From NCBI GenBank assembly GCA_035571515.1, contig DATNCQ010000214.1, forward strand, positions 1-64,000: DNA of 64,000 nt, given 5' to 3'. Positions 41,063 to 49,712 of the stretch are shown here, piece by piece. Origin of the DNA: Gp6-AA40 sp035571515 (lineage in GTDB: Bacteria > Acidobacteriota > Vicinamibacteria > Vicinamibacterales > UBA2999). A model generated the notes under the pieces. That model was not told where the DNA came from, did no database searches, and saw nothing but the letters and a program-made list of their open reading frames with translations. Both the position numbers and the translations under genes were made by a program. Position 1 is the stretch's first letter. Every line of letters begins with the position of its first letter.

Positions 41063-41968
41063 CTAGTGCCGGATCTGCGTCACCATGTTGTCGTGGTCGT
41101 AGTCCTTGCACGGCAACCCCTCCGGCAGGAACGCGTCGGGGCTCGAATTGAGCCGCAGCCGCCGCGGCGTCATGTGCCACGGCTCGAGCAGGACCTCCGG
41201 ATCCTCGACGATCACGTCGTAGACCAGCGTGTTGCCCTCGCGGGTGAAGCGCTCGGTGACGGTCAGCTTGTCCGAATGGAACAAGCCGCCCTTGTCGAGC
41301 CACGTCAGGTCGTTGAACGCAATCGCCTTGATGACGAGCGTGTCGCCCTCCCAGTGCCCGACTGACAGGCCGTAGAAGTACACGTCCTGGGAGCGCACGG
41401 GGTCGAACGGACGACCATCGGTCGGGATGATGCGGTACTCGGCCGGCTGGGTGCTGGCGCCGCCCGCCGCATACAGGAACACGACGTCGCTGGCGGTCTG
41501 AAGGATCCGCGCCGGCGGCCCCACGCGCGGCACGCCGAGCGGCTGGCACGCGAAGATCGGATCTTCCTTGTTCGTGTTCATGTCCAGGTACTGGAGCTTG
41601 TCCCAGTACTCCGGCTTGTAGAGCGGACGGTTGGCGCTCATGCGCGCGGTGAACTCGCCGTCGTACGACTGGTTCGTGTACTCGCTGCACTTGACCTGCG
41701 TCGGGCCGCAGCGCCGCGACGGGAAGATGTCGGTGGAATTGCCCTGCGCATCGGTCTCGAACTCGCGGTTGCCGCCGCCGCCACCGCCACCGCCCCACAT
41801 CCCGCTCAGGTCGGGGTGACCGTCGGCGGTACGCGGCGTGGGGGCGTTCGCGTCCGCCGCCGCCCCTCCACGCCCGGCGCCGCCGCCGCGGCCCTGCGCC
41901 AGCGCAAGCGATGCCACCGCGATCGCGAGACACGCGGCAACGCAGATGTAAGTGACTTGGCGCCTCAT
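41063..41968 (-). CDS. Secreted DLSG-type protein of unknown function
   Basis: 301 residues; signal peptide ending SLALAQ, then a Gly/Ala-rich stretch. Family blocks: TADGHPDLSGMWGGGGGG, KPEYWDKLQYLD, FACQPLGVPRVGPPARIL, DVVFLYAAGG, YGLSVGHWEGDTLVIKAIAF, DLTWLDKGGLFHSDKLTVTE and VEDPEVLLEPW. KPEYWDKL-type and LGVPR blocks group it with 56664 and 58652. A run of eight Gly follows DLSGMW. The upstream neighbour is a DUF6152 gene (86-base gap), and downstream are the beta-domain protein and the metallo-beta-lactamase fusion, so all parts of the proposed system occur in one run here. Confidence 0.87.
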   Translation of the reverse strand: MRRQVTYICVAACLAIAVASLALAQGRGGGAGRGGAAADANAPTPRTADGHPDLSGMWGGGGGGGGNREFETDAQGNSTDIFPSRRCGPTQVKCSEYTNQSYDGEFTARMSANRPLYKPEYWDKLQYLDMNTNKEDPIFACQPLGVPRVGPPARILQTASDVVFLYAAGGASTQPAEYRIIPTDGRPFDPVRSQDVYFYGLSVGHWEGDTLVIKAIAFNDLTWLDKGGLFHSDKLTVTERFTREGNTLVYDVIVEDPEVLLEPWHMTPRRLRLNSSPDAFLPEGLPCKDYDHDNMVTQIRH

Positions 41969-42020
41969 ACAGAACTCTCCTTCAACGACGGCATCCTGCC
42001 TGCAACCTGTGGGCTGTTCT

Positions 42021-42057
42021 CACTGCCCACTGCCGACTGCCGACTGCCCACTGACTA
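42021..42057 (-). repeat. 7-base tandem repeat (GGCAGTC/GGCAGTG) starting on a stop codon
   Basis: Minus strand TAGTCAGTGGGCAGTCGG.., four clear 7-base units. TAG is the stop codon of the DUF6152 gene at 42055. Confidence 0.85.
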
Positions 42058-42465
42058 ATTGCCATTCGGATCGCCAAACCAGAAGACGACTTCCTTGCCG
42101 TCGGGGAACACGAGCGTCTTCATGAAGCCCATCGGGTTGCCGTTCCTCGCGGAGAACCCCTTCACGGTGTACTTGGCGCCCACTTCGAGCGAGCCCGGTC
42201 CCGAGCGCGCGAGGCCGCGTTGACGCAGCGCCGCCACCGCGGTCGTCTGGAACACCCACTCGGTCACCTTGCCGTCGGGGCTCGACACGTCCAGGTGCAG
42301 CATCGAGTGCGGGTTGATGAACTCCATCTTCTTCAACGTGCCGGTCCATTCGCCGGGCTTGTCCATGTCGTACTGCGCCGCCACGGCATGGTGAGCCGCC
42401 ACGGGCCACGCGGCGAGCAGCACGCCGGCAAGCGCCAGCAGGATCCATGATGCCTTGCGATTCAT
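42055..42465 (-). CDS. Secreted DUF6152-like protein
   Basis: 136 residues from ATG 42465 (GGAGGAGG upstream). The signal peptide ends WPVAA, then HHAVAAQYDMDKPGEW, with HHA in place of HHG. Blocks: KKMEFINPHSMLHLDVSSPD and FVFP/FGDPNGN at the end. Compared with the others it lacks the trailing DG-x-x-LRD tail and ends with an aromatic strand. It lies between a TonB receptor gene and a DLSG gene. Confidence 0.83.
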   Translation of the reverse strand: MNRKASWILLALAGVLLAAWPVAAHHAVAAQYDMDKPGEWTGTLKKMEFINPHSMLHLDVSSPDGKVTEWVFQTTAVAALRQRGLARSGPGSLEVGAKYTVKGFSARNGNPMGFMKTLVFPDGKEVVFWFGDPNGN

Positions 42466-42550
42466 TGCGAAACCTCCTCCGATGGGATCAAGCCGGGTCC
42501 TCACGCGCGATCCGCAGAAGTATGAGCGCGTGCACCAGGCAAATCAATCG

Positions 42551-42649
42551 CCGGGTCCGCCAGCGCATGGCTCGCATGCGCTGGCGGAACCCGGCCTACG
42601 TACGTCGCGGACCCGCCAGAGCGTGAGACCGTCCGGCTTCAGCCGGACC
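42551..42649. repeat. Large REP-like palindromes between genes
   Basis: 42551-42594: arms CCGGGTCCGCCAGCGCATG and CATGCGCTGGCGGAACCCGG around GCTCG, a very stable hairpin. 42631-42649: GTCCGGCTTCAGCCGGACC. The second copy begins 2 bases after the stop codon of the TonB receptor gene (minus strand). Confidence 0.75.
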
Positions 42650-42650
42650 T

Positions 42651-45572
42651 TCAGAACGTCGTCCGGAACCCCAGCTGCATCAGTCGCGGCGTGAACGCGA
42701 TGTTGTTGTTGTCGGTCGGCAGGCCGTAGCGCGCGTTGCCCTCGTTGGTGACCCACGACCCGTAGTTGGTGCGGTTGAAGACGTTGAACACCTCGAGGAT
42801 GCCGTCGAACGACACGCGTCGGCTGAGCGTGAACCGGCGCTGCACGCGCATGTCCACGCGCGAGAGCGAGCTCAGGTCGAAGCTGCTCCACGGAATCAGC
42901 GCGCCCTGGCTGAAGAACGGTGAACTGGCCGGCCGCACGCGGCTGGTCGGTCCGGCGGTCGCGCCCGTCGCGAACGCGTCCTGGCCTGTCGTCGGCGTCG
43001 CCCAGCCGTTGTCGCCGAAGATGTAGAGGCCACTGAGCTGCAGGGCGTACGGGAGCTCCCAGATGCCGTTGAACGTGAAGCGGTTCCGCTGCACGCCCGC
43101 GTCGTACCACTGCGCCGCGAGCGCCGGATGCAGGGTGATCGGCGCGTCGCAGACGAACTGCCCCGAGGCGTTGATCGTGAACACCTGCGAGCAGCCCGGC
43201 GCGACCGGCGCGCGCTGATACAGCCGGTCGGCCGACAGCGAATAGGTCGCCGATGCCTGCCAGCGATTCGCCATCCGCTTGGTGAACGACATCTGCAGCG
43301 TCTGGTAGTTGTCCTGCCCTTCGGTAAGGCTCATGGACACCTGGTCCCACCCGTAGCTGGCGTACGGCTTCTTCGTCCGGTCGGTGAACGGGTAGTTGAT
43401 GCCGGTCGCCGGGTTATACGCCAGGTTGATGTCCTGCTGCACCGTCTGATGACGCGCGGCGGTGTAGATGTAGTCGACGTCGAACGCCATCACGGCACCG
43501 AGCTGCCGCTGCACCCCGATCGACGACTGGTAGCTGTAGGGCATCTGCGAGGTGGGCGAGGCGAAGCTCGTCGTGATCGAGCTGAAGTACTTCGCCTGGT
43601 CCTGCAGCGCCTTCGCCTGCGCGTAGGTTGGGATCGGACCGTTGAACGGGTTGGTCGCGAAGTCCGGGCGGCCGTCGTTCAGGAGGACCGGATGCACCTG
43701 CCCCGCCCACAGGTTCGTCCAGTGCGCCTGCGAGAAGCCGTTGTCGCCGAAGTACTGGCCGAAACCGCCGCGAACCACCGTGTGCTGATCGGCGGCGTAA
43801 GTGAAGCCCAGGCGCGGCGCGACGTTGTTCTTGTCCGCGTGACGACGGCCATCGAGGAACGGCCGGACCACAACGTCCTCGGCGAACATGCCCGTGCTCA
43901 TGTCGTAACGCACGCCGAGGTTGAGCGTCAGCTTGCGCGACGCGGCCCAGTCGTCCTGCAGCCACGCGCCGACGCGGTTCTCGATCGGCTTCACCGAGAA
44001 GTCGCCGATGCCGATCGTATAGGAGCGGATCACGCCGTTGAGCGCGTTGAGGTTCCAGGTGGAAACGTCGTTCCAGACCGGGAAGATCTGCTCGATGTTT
44101 GCCGGCGGCGCGCCGCCCGTCGCGTCGTAGACGCCCTGGCACCACGTGCAGTGCCAGACGGGGTCGTAGGTGCGATAGTACTCGCCGCCCATCTTCACGT
44201 CGTGGCGCCCGCTCTTGTCGAACGAGTAGGTGAAGTCGTCACGGACGTTGAACGGCTGGTACTTGATGTTCTGGTACGAGAAGTTGTGTGCCTGGCCGAC
44301 CGTGTAGCCGCGCAGGTTGATGATCGGCGACCCATGCGTCAGCTCCGGCGCCTGCGGGTGGTTCGGCCAGCGCAGGATCGAGTCCTGGAACCACGAATAG
44401 CCGGAGTAGCCGCCCTTCAGCTCGTTGATCGTCTTGGTCCCCAGCACCTGCGTCAGGTTGACCGTCACGTTGTCGTTCTGCCGCCCGACTTCGATGCCCG
44501 TCGAGGGATGGCGGATGGCGCCGCCCGAGTAGCGCGGATCGAGCGGCAGGTGGACGCGCGCCCAGTTGCCGCGGAACGTCAGCCGCGTCTGCGACGTGAA
44601 CTGGAAGTCGAGGCGGACGCCGCCCTTCTTCTCGGTGTTGGTGCTCTTCTGGTCGAAGTTGAAGCTTTGCCACGGGCTCGAGTGGCTGTAGGTGACCGGG
44701 TTGTGCTCGTACTCGTAGTTGGCGAAGTAGTGGATGCGGTCGCGCCTGATCGGGCCGCCGAAGGTCACGCTCAGCTGCTGGTCCTGGTACGGCAGCACGC
44801 GTTTCTGGACGAAGTCCTTCGCGATGAAGCTGTCGTCGCGGAAGTAGCCGGAGAAGGTGCCGTTCGGGTTGTTGGTGCCCGACTTGGTGATGGCGTTGAT
44901 CTGCACGCCCATCGAGCGCCCCTGGCTGGCGTCGAACCGGTTCGAGACGAACTCGAACTCGGCGATCGAGTCGCGGCTGAACTTCGGCTGGCCGAACGAC
45001 TGCACCATGTTGTTGGTGACTTCCTGGCCGTCGATGTTCAGCTGGAAGTTGCCGGCGCCGCCCATCGGCGTGTCGCTCGACGTGTTCTGCCGCGCGCCGG
45101 GCGCGAGCATCGTCAGGTCGATCCAGTTGCGGCCGTTCAGCGGCAGGTCCTGCATCTGGCGCGGATCGACGTTGGCGCCGACGGTGGAGCTGACGGTGTC
45201 GATGAGCGGCGCCTCGCCGGTCACCGTCACCGACTCCTGCACCGTTGACGGCGCCAGCTGCAGGTTGAGCACCGCCGTCTGGCGGACCAGCAGGTCCACC
45301 GAGCGGGTGACGGTCGCGAAACCGGGCAGCTCGGCGGTCACCCGGTGAACGCCCGTGCGCACCGGCAGACGGAACGCGCCGCTCTGATCGGTGACGGCGA
45401 CGAAGGTGTTACCCGTCGCCTCGTGCGTGGCGGTGACGGTCACGCCGGGCAGCACACCGCCCGTCGCGTCGACGATGGTACCGGTCAGCGTCGCGTCCTG
45501 CGCGAACACCGAGGCCGGCAGCAGCAGGAGAACGGAAACGAGGATGAACCGCCGGAGTGAGATCTGAAACAC
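42651..45572 (-). CDS. TonB-dependent receptor with carboxypeptidase-regulatory domain
   Basis: 973 residues from GTG 45572, chosen for AGGGAGGA 5 bases upstream. Signal peptide ends PASVFAQ. CarboxypepD_reg domain (GTIVDATGGVLPGVTVTATH), plug with VTGEAPLIDTVSSTVG and MQDLPLNGRNWIDLTMLAPG, then a barrel ending LMQLGFRTTF. Two Cys in WHCTWCQGVYDA suggest a disulphide or metal-binding loop. It is a close paralogue of the receptor at 50957: DPRQMQDLPLNGRNW and FSGYFRDDSFIAKDF blocks match nearly residue for residue. The operon-like position upstream of DUF6152/DLSG genes suggests linked substrate use. Confidence 0.93.
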   Translation of the reverse strand: MFQISLRRFILVSVLLLLPASVFAQDATLTGTIVDATGGVLPGVTVTATHEATGNTFVAVTDQSGAFRLPVRTGVHRVTAELPGFATVTRSVDLLVRQTAVLNLQLAPSTVQESVTVTGEAPLIDTVSSTVGANVDPRQMQDLPLNGRNWIDLTMLAPGARQNTSSDTPMGGAGNFQLNIDGQEVTNNMVQSFGQPKFSRDSIAEFEFVSNRFDASQGRSMGVQINAITKSGTNNPNGTFSGYFRDDSFIAKDFVQKRVLPYQDQQLSVTFGGPIRRDRIHYFANYEYEHNPVTYSHSSPWQSFNFDQKSTNTEKKGGVRLDFQFTSQTRLTFRGNWARVHLPLDPRYSGGAIRHPSTGIEVGRQNDNVTVNLTQVLGTKTINELKGGYSGYSWFQDSILRWPNHPQAPELTHGSPIINLRGYTVGQAHNFSYQNIKYQPFNVRDDFTYSFDKSGRHDVKMGGEYYRTYDPVWHCTWCQGVYDATGGAPPANIEQIFPVWNDVSTWNLNALNGVIRSYTIGIGDFSVKPIENRVGAWLQDDWAASRKLTLNLGVRYDMSTGMFAEDVVVRPFLDGRRHADKNNVAPRLGFTYAADQHTVVRGGFGQYFGDNGFSQAHWTNLWAGQVHPVLLNDGRPDFATNPFNGPIPTYAQAKALQDQAKYFSSITTSFASPTSQMPYSYQSSIGVQRQLGAVMAFDVDYIYTAARHQTVQQDINLAYNPATGINYPFTDRTKKPYASYGWDQVSMSLTEGQDNYQTLQMSFTKRMANRWQASATYSLSADRLYQRAPVAPGCSQVFTINASGQFVCDAPITLHPALAAQWYDAGVQRNRFTFNGIWELPYALQLSGLYIFGDNGWATPTTGQDAFATGATAGPTSRVRPASSPFFSQGALIPWSSFDLSSLSRVDMRVQRRFTLSRRVSFDGILEVFNVFNRTNYGSWVTNEGNARYGLPTDNNNIAFTPRLMQLGFRTTF

Positions 45573-45606
45573 AGTGTTCCTCCCTCTTGCGTGCACGAAA
45601 CGTGGT

Positions 45607-45705
45607 GGGCCGGCTGAAGCCGGCCCCTACGTACGAGGTACGCGTAGGGACCGCCTTCAGGCGGCCCGGCGACTGGGTATTCTTAGCGGCCGCCTTCAGG
45701 CGGCC
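45607..45705. repeat. Cluster of three REP-like palindromes
   Basis: GGGCCGGCTGAAGCCGGCCC (45607-45626), an imperfect GGGACCGCCTTCAGGCGGCCC (45647-45667) and GGCCGCCTTCAGGCGGCC (45688-45705), separated by CCTACGTACGAGGTACGCGTA-like spacers. They lie in the gap between a membrane-protein gene's stop and the TonB receptor start. Confidence 0.8.
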
Positions 45706-45715
45706 CACTCAATGG

Positions 45716-46663
45716 TCAGAATGCGTTGCCAATATACGGAAGCATGCGGCCGAAGTAAATGACACCGACCCACAAAAAAACCTGTGAAGCGGCCACGAGC
45801 TTCGCGGACGTCGGCGCGTTGTCGCCCGGGCCGAGCGCCCAGACCTCGTCGAACAGCGTCAGGTAGAGGACGTTGGCGCCCGCCAGCAGCATGCACAGGA
45901 CCTTGAGGTGGAACGCGGGGTTCTCGATGTACTGCCCCGCGGCGCCCGTGAAGAACATCATCCCGGTGACCGAGTTGATGACGAACCCCCACACGCCCCA
46001 CGGCAGCAGGCGGTGCACGTCCACGAACGGCGCGTTCTTCATGAAGCCGAGAATGCGCATGTTGCCGACCAGCACGACGCCGAACAGCAGGCAGAGGCCG
46101 ATGAAGTGGAGCGACTCGAGCATCGGCCACGCGAACGGATGCGTGAACTGGAAGTGGCCGATATTCGGCGTCATGAACGACCGCGGCGCGATCGCGGTCG
46201 CCGGCCCTTCACCCGGCGCCATGATTTCCGGGTGCGTGATCTCGCCGCCGATGTTGGCGGCGCTCGCCATCAGGCCGAGCGTCACGCTCGCGAGCAGCAG
46301 GACGATCGGCCCGTTCCAGCGCGAGACGCGAGGCGCCGGCTTCCGTCCCTGCCACAAGCCGAACCAGGCGACGACGCCCGTCGCTTCCATCACGATCAAG
46401 GCGACGAGCGCGGCGCTCTGATGGCGCTGAATGAGCTCCGCGGAGACGCCGGGACGCTCCTTGAGCGCCTTCTGCGCCGCATAGCCCGTCATGTAAGTCG
46501 GCAGCGACACGAGCGCGATGGCGAAGAAGAGCGCGAGCGCGCCGCGCGTCAACTCCTCGCTCCGCTTGACGAACCCGAGCAGCAGCACGCCGAGTGCCAC
46601 GATCGTCCCGACCGTCGGGACATGATTGAGCAGCAGGTGCATGTGAACGAAATTCGGGGTCAT
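45716..46663 (-). CDS. Polytopic membrane protein, possible haem-binding (DUF2231-like N-terminus, DUF6644-like C-terminus)
   Basis: 315 residues with about eight predicted helices. The N-terminal half carries MHLLLNHVPTVG (His7, 9, 14 in the window numbering), the pattern of DUF2231-like membrane proteins. The C-terminal half (MLESLHFIGLCLLFGVVLVG.. KNAPFVDVHRLLPWGVWGF.. FHLKVLCMLLAGAN) resembles small four-helix proteins with conserved His that may hold haem. A periplasmic loop contains HPEIMAPGEGPAT. The start codon lies inside the tandem repeat that ends the upstream gene, and no good ribosome site is seen. It probably works with the membrane protein at 46713 as an electron-transfer pair, but this is inferred. 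Confidence 0.75.
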   Translation of the reverse strand: MTPNFVHMHLLLNHVPTVGTIVALGVLLLGFVKRSEELTRGALALFFAIALVSLPTYMTGYAAQKALKERPGVSAELIQRHQSAALVALIVMEATGVVAWFGLWQGRKPAPRVSRWNGPIVLLLASVTLGLMASAANIGGEITHPEIMAPGEGPATAIAPRSFMTPNIGHFQFTHPFAWPMLESLHFIGLCLLFGVVLVGNMRILGFMKNAPFVDVHRLLPWGVWGFVINSVTGMMFFTGAAGQYIENPAFHLKVLCMLLAGANVLYLTLFDEVWALGPGDNAPTSAKLVAASQVFLWVGVIYFGRMLPYIGNAF

Positions 46664-46701
46664 AAATTCGTAAATTCGTCGATTCGTAAGTTCGTCAATT
46701 C
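46662..46701 (-). repeat. 8-base tandem repeat (GAATTTAC/GAACTTAC) between two membrane-protein genes
   Basis: Minus strand GAATTGACGAACTTACGAAT.., four to five units, starting 12 bases after the TAA at 46713 and running into ATG 46663 of the next gene. Confidence 0.8.
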
Positions 46702-46712
46702 CCGAAGCCGCT

Positions 46713-47186
46713 TTATCCGACGTATGCGATCAGTCGGCCCGTGGTAATGACGCCCACCCAGACGAGGAGCGAGAGCGCGGCCAGCCCCTTCACCTGGCTC
46801 GGGACGACGCCGTCGCTCCCCTCCCCGTCCACGAACCTCCGGATGGGGACCGACATCACCATGCCGGCCGCGATGAGCGCCAGCTTGATGTAGTACATCG
46901 GGATGACGCCCGTGGTCGTCGCGTGCGCCGCGAACAGGATGCTGCCCGTGACGAGGTTGAGGAAGAAGCCGGCCCAGAAGATGGTGAAAAAGACACGGAG
47001 CGACGAGACCGGCAGAGGACGGGCGACGCCGATCAGCCGCAGGCAGATGACGAACGCCGACCCGGCGGACAGTCCCATCCCGATGCTGTGGAGGAAGAGG
47101 ACCAGCGGAAACGACAGCAGCGATTCCGACCCGGCGATCCACATGGGAAAAGGGAGATCCTGAAGCCACTCCAGATATGAGGTCAT
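46713..47186 (-). CDS. Small four-helix membrane protein (DUF6644-like)
   Basis: 157 residues with four hydrophobic helices. MTSYLEWLQDLPFPMWIAGS, FPLVLFLHSIGMGLSAGSAF (helix with His), VFFTIFWAGFFLNLVTGSIL and MYYIKLALIAAGMVMSVPI are characteristic. The W-x-x-G-x-ES/FLHSIG spacing resembles the C-terminal half of the neighbour at 45716 (MLESLHFIGLC), so the two share an origin. Conserved His in LHSIG and AAHATTTG could bind haem. The first gene of its run. The function is unknown. Confidence 0.75.
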   Translation of the reverse strand: MTSYLEWLQDLPFPMWIAGSESLLSFPLVLFLHSIGMGLSAGSAFVICLRLIGVARPLPVSSLRVFFTIFWAGFFLNLVTGSILFAAHATTTGVIPMYYIKLALIAAGMVMSVPIRRFVDGEGSDGVVPSQVKGLAALSLLVWVGVITTGRLIAYVG

Positions 47187-47288
47187 CCGTTATCCCGTCG
47201 ACGTCGAGAACTAGTAAATGCAGTCGTAGATGATTTGAGCGGCGCGTAGTCTAGCGTATTTCGCGCGCTGTCTTCATCGAGGAGCGAC

Positions 47289-48218
47289 ATGAGAATCGGA
47301 TTCATTGGTCTCGGGACGATGGGCGGGCGCATGGCGGCGAGCCTGCGCAATGCCGGTCACGAGATGTACGTGAACGACATTCGTCCCGAGGCGGTCGCGC
47401 CGCACGTCGCGGCGGGCGCGATCGAGAAGCCGACGGCGCGCGCGGTCGGCGCGGCCGCGCAGATCGTCTTCACGTCGCTGCCGGGACCGGCGGAGTTCAC
47501 CGACGTGACGGTCGGGGCCAACGGGCTGTTGCACGGCATGTCACGCGGCAGCGTGCTGTTCGACCTGACGACCAACTCGCCCACGACCATCCGCAGCATT
47601 CACGAGACGTTCACGAAGCATGGACTGCAGCTGCTCGACGCGCCGGTGAGCGGCGGGCCGAAGGGCGCTGAGACGCGCTCGCTCGCCATCTGGGTTGGCG
47701 GCGACGAGGCGATCTACCGGCGGCACGAGGCACTGCTGCGCGACATCGGCGATCAGCCGGCCTATATCGGGCCAATCGGCGTCGCGTCGGTGGCGAAGCT
47801 CGTGCACAACTGCGCCGGGTACACGATTCAAGCGGCCCTGGCGGAGGTCTTCACGCTGGGCGTCAAGGGCGGCGTCGATCCGGTGGTCCTGTGGCGGATC
47901 TGCCGGCAGGGGTTCGTCGGCCGCGCGCGGGTCTTCGATCGGCTGGCGGATCAATTCCTGCCTGCGACATTCGATCCGCCGAACTTCCGCCTGCACCTCG
48001 CGCACAAGGACGTGTCGCTCGCGACCTCGCTCGCCCGCGAGCTGCACGTGCCGATGCGGCTCGCGAACCTGGCGCTCGAGGAATTGACCGAGGCGGTCAA
48101 CCGCGGATGGAGCGAGCGCGACTCGCGGGTGGCCATGCTCCTGCAGGAAGAGCGCGCCGGCGTGGAGATAAAGGTGGAGAAGGAACGGCTGCAGGACGTG
48201 CTGCGGCAGGACGGTTAG
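47289..48218 (+). CDS. NAD(P)-dependent beta-hydroxyacid dehydrogenase (3-hydroxyisobutyrate dehydrogenase family)
   Basis: 309 residues. Rossmann start MRIGFIGLGTMGGRMA (GLGTMG at 7-12), DLTTNSPTTIRSIHETF, substrate motif DAPVSGGPKGAETRSLAIWV (the DAPVSGG signature) and catalytic Lys in VAKLVHNCAGYT, followed by the all-helical C-terminal domain. These cytosolic enzymes oxidise beta-hydroxyacids such as 3-hydroxyisobutyrate or tartronate semialdehyde. GAGGAGCG lies upstream. The stop TAG opens a GTTGGTC repeat. It converges with the CoA-transferase gene. Substrate not determinable. Confidence 0.93.
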   Translation: MRIGFIGLGTMGGRMAASLRNAGHEMYVNDIRPEAVAPHVAAGAIEKPTARAVGAAAQIVFTSLPGPAEFTDVTVGANGLLHGMSRGSVLFDLTTNSPTTIRSIHETFTKHGLQLLDAPVSGGPKGAETRSLAIWVGGDEAIYRRHEALLRDIGDQPAYIGPIGVASVAKLVHNCAGYTIQAALAEVFTLGVKGGVDPVVLWRICRQGFVGRARVFDRLADQFLPATFDPPNFRLHLAHKDVSLATSLARELHVPMRLANLALEELTEAVNRGWSERDSRVAMLLQEERAGVEIKVEKERLQDVLRQDG

Positions 48219-48247
48219 TCGTTGGTCGTTGGTCGTTGGGTAGTAGG
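48216..48247 (+). repeat. 7-base tandem repeat (GTCGTTG) starting on a stop codon
   Basis: TAGTCGTTGGTCGTTGGTCG.. with TAG as the stop codon of the dehydrogenase gene; three perfect units then GGGTAGTAGG. Confidence 0.85.
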
Positions 48248-48290
48248 CCGGGTTCCGCGGAGCACAGGTGCCGGGCGAACGCGGACCCGG
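48248..48290. repeat. Imperfect palindrome between convergent genes
   Basis: CCGGGTTCCGCGG... pairs with ...CGCGGACCCGG, a relative of the 42551 element. It starts right after the GTCGTTG array and ends 2-3 bases before the stop of the minus-strand CoA-transferase gene. Confidence 0.6.
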
Positions 48291-48292
48291 CT

Positions 48293-49273
48293 TTACGGCC
48301 CCGACCCGAACGCGCGGTTGATAGGTAGCGGCAGCGCGGACAGCGTCTCTTTCTCGCCGCTGCGCTGCGGGCCGAACAGCCCGCGGGACACGAAGTGCGC
48401 GTCACGTATCGCTTCGCTCACCGTCGCCACGATCGAACAGCAGCAGTCACGCCCCGCGATGCGTCGCGCCCAGCTCTCCGCCGTGTCACTCGCCACGATC
48501 TGGGCGAGCCGGTCGACGGTCGCGCGCGGATCGCGCGTGTCGTCACGCAGTGCCGGTTCGAGGTTGACGACATCGCAGAACTCGTCCCAGAACCGCTGCT
48601 CGAGGGCGCCGACCGCGAGCATCCGGCCGTCCTTCGTCGCGTAGAGCCGGTAGCGTGGGCCGGCGGACGTGATGACCGTGCTTCCGGTCATCAGCGTGAA
48701 CAGGTTGTCCGTCATCGATACGTCGAGATGGCGGCCCCGCCCGGTCCGATCGCGTTCGCGCAGCGCCAGCAGGATGTTGATCGCCGCCGGGTACGATCCG
48801 CCGGCGATGTCCGCCATCAGCGCCGGCGGGATGACGGGATTGGCGGGCGTCCCCATCGACAGCGAGAGCAGGCCGGTGTCGGCGATGTAGTTCAGGTCGT
48901 GGCCCGCGACGCCGCTCTTCGGGCCGTGCTGACCGTAGCCGGTGATCGAGCAGTAGACGATCTTCGGGTTGATCGCCGCGACCTGGTCGTAGCCGAGGCC
49001 GAGGCGGCGCATGACGCCGGGACGGAACTGCTCGACCAGGATGTCGGCGCGTTCGAGCAGCGGCTGCAGGCGCGCACGGTCGTCCGGCGTCTTGAGATCG
49101 AGCTCGAGCCGGGTCTTGCCGCGATGGAGTTGCGCCAGCGCCGCCATCTCATCGGCGCCGGGGCGCGCGATCGTGATGACCTCCGCGCCAGCCTCCGCCA
49201 GCAGCAGCGTTGCGAGCGGACCCGGCAGCAGCGTCGAAAAGTCGAGAACGAGACAGCCCTCGAGCGGCCTCAC
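48293..49273 (-). CDS. CaiB/BaiF-family CoA-transferase (class III)
   Basis: 326 residues from GTG 49273, which overlaps the upstream stop (GTGA). VRPLEGCLVLDFSTLLPGPL is the classic N-terminus; ADILVEQFRPGVMRRLGLGY, KIVYCSITGYGQHGPKSGVA and GHDLNYIADTGLLS with the catalytic Asp follow, then DIAGGSYPAAINILLALRER. These enzymes move CoA between acids or racemise 2-methylacyl-CoA (the racemase branch has this short length). At 326 residues it is shorter than formyl-CoA transferases (about 420) and closer to alpha-methylacyl-CoA racemases. Coupled with a carboxymuconolactone-decarboxylase-like gene. Confidence 0.9.
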   Translation of the reverse strand: MRPLEGCLVLDFSTLLPGPLATLLLAEAGAEVITIARPGADEMAALAQLHRGKTRLELDLKTPDDRARLQPLLERADILVEQFRPGVMRRLGLGYDQVAAINPKIVYCSITGYGQHGPKSGVAGHDLNYIADTGLLSLSMGTPANPVIPPALMADIAGGSYPAAINILLALRERDRTGRGRHLDVSMTDNLFTLMTGSTVITSAGPRYRLYATKDGRMLAVGALEQRFWDEFCDVVNLEPALRDDTRDPRATVDRLAQIVASDTAESWARRIAGRDCCCSIVATVSEAIRDAHFVSRGLFGPQRSGEKETLSALPLPINRAFGSGP

Positions 49274-49665
49274 TTCTCCTGTGCGCCGAGCACGCCCTCT
49301 TCCGTCAGCACCTTGCGCGCGATGCGGAACGCCTCGACGCCGGCAGGGATTCCCGCGTAGATCGCCACCTGGATCAGCGCGTCGCGGATTTCCTCCTTCG
49401 TGCACCCGTTGCGCAGCGCGCCGCGCACGTGCAGCTCGAACTCCGCGCCGCGGTTCAGCGCGGCAATCATGCAGAGGTTGTTCAGGCTCCGCTGCTTGTT
49501 GGTGAGAACGGATCGCGTCCAGACCTCTCCCCAGCAGTACTCCGTGACGAGCCGCTGGAAGTCGCGGTTGAAGTCGTCGATGCTGGCCGTCGCCTTGTCG
49601 ACGTACTCATTGCCCAACACCTGACGGCGTACCGCCATTCCCTTCTCGTACAGGTTTTTGTCCAT
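49270..49665 (-). CDS. Carboxymuconolactone decarboxylase-like protein (PcaC/AhpD family)
   Basis: 131 residues. Markers: YEKGMAVRRQVLGNEYVDKA, YCWGEVWTRSVLTNKQRSLN, AALNRGAEFELHVRGALRNG, CTKEEIRDALIQVAIYAGIP and VEAFRIARKVL. This is the family pattern of 4-carboxymuconolactone decarboxylase. The AhpD-type CxxC is absent (single Cys at CTKEE), so it is a decarboxylase-like rather than peroxidase-partner form. It is translated with the CoA-transferase. Whether it acts in protocatechuate breakdown is uncertain because no other pca gene is nearby. Confidence 0.9.
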   Translation of the reverse strand: MDKNLYEKGMAVRRQVLGNEYVDKATASIDDFNRDFQRLVTEYCWGEVWTRSVLTNKQRSLNNLCMIAALNRGAEFELHVRGALRNGCTKEEIRDALIQVAIYAGIPAGVEAFRIARKVLTEEGVLGAQEK

Positions 49666-49712
49666 GGAAATCCAAAAGGGTAAGTGTGGCTAACGTTTAA
49701 CGCAAAGGGCGG

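Noticed and set aside
49685..49710. Integron attC-like core (GGCTAACGTTTAACGC)
   Set aside because: Only one half-site resembles an attC core; no long palindrome, no second site and no integrase are present.
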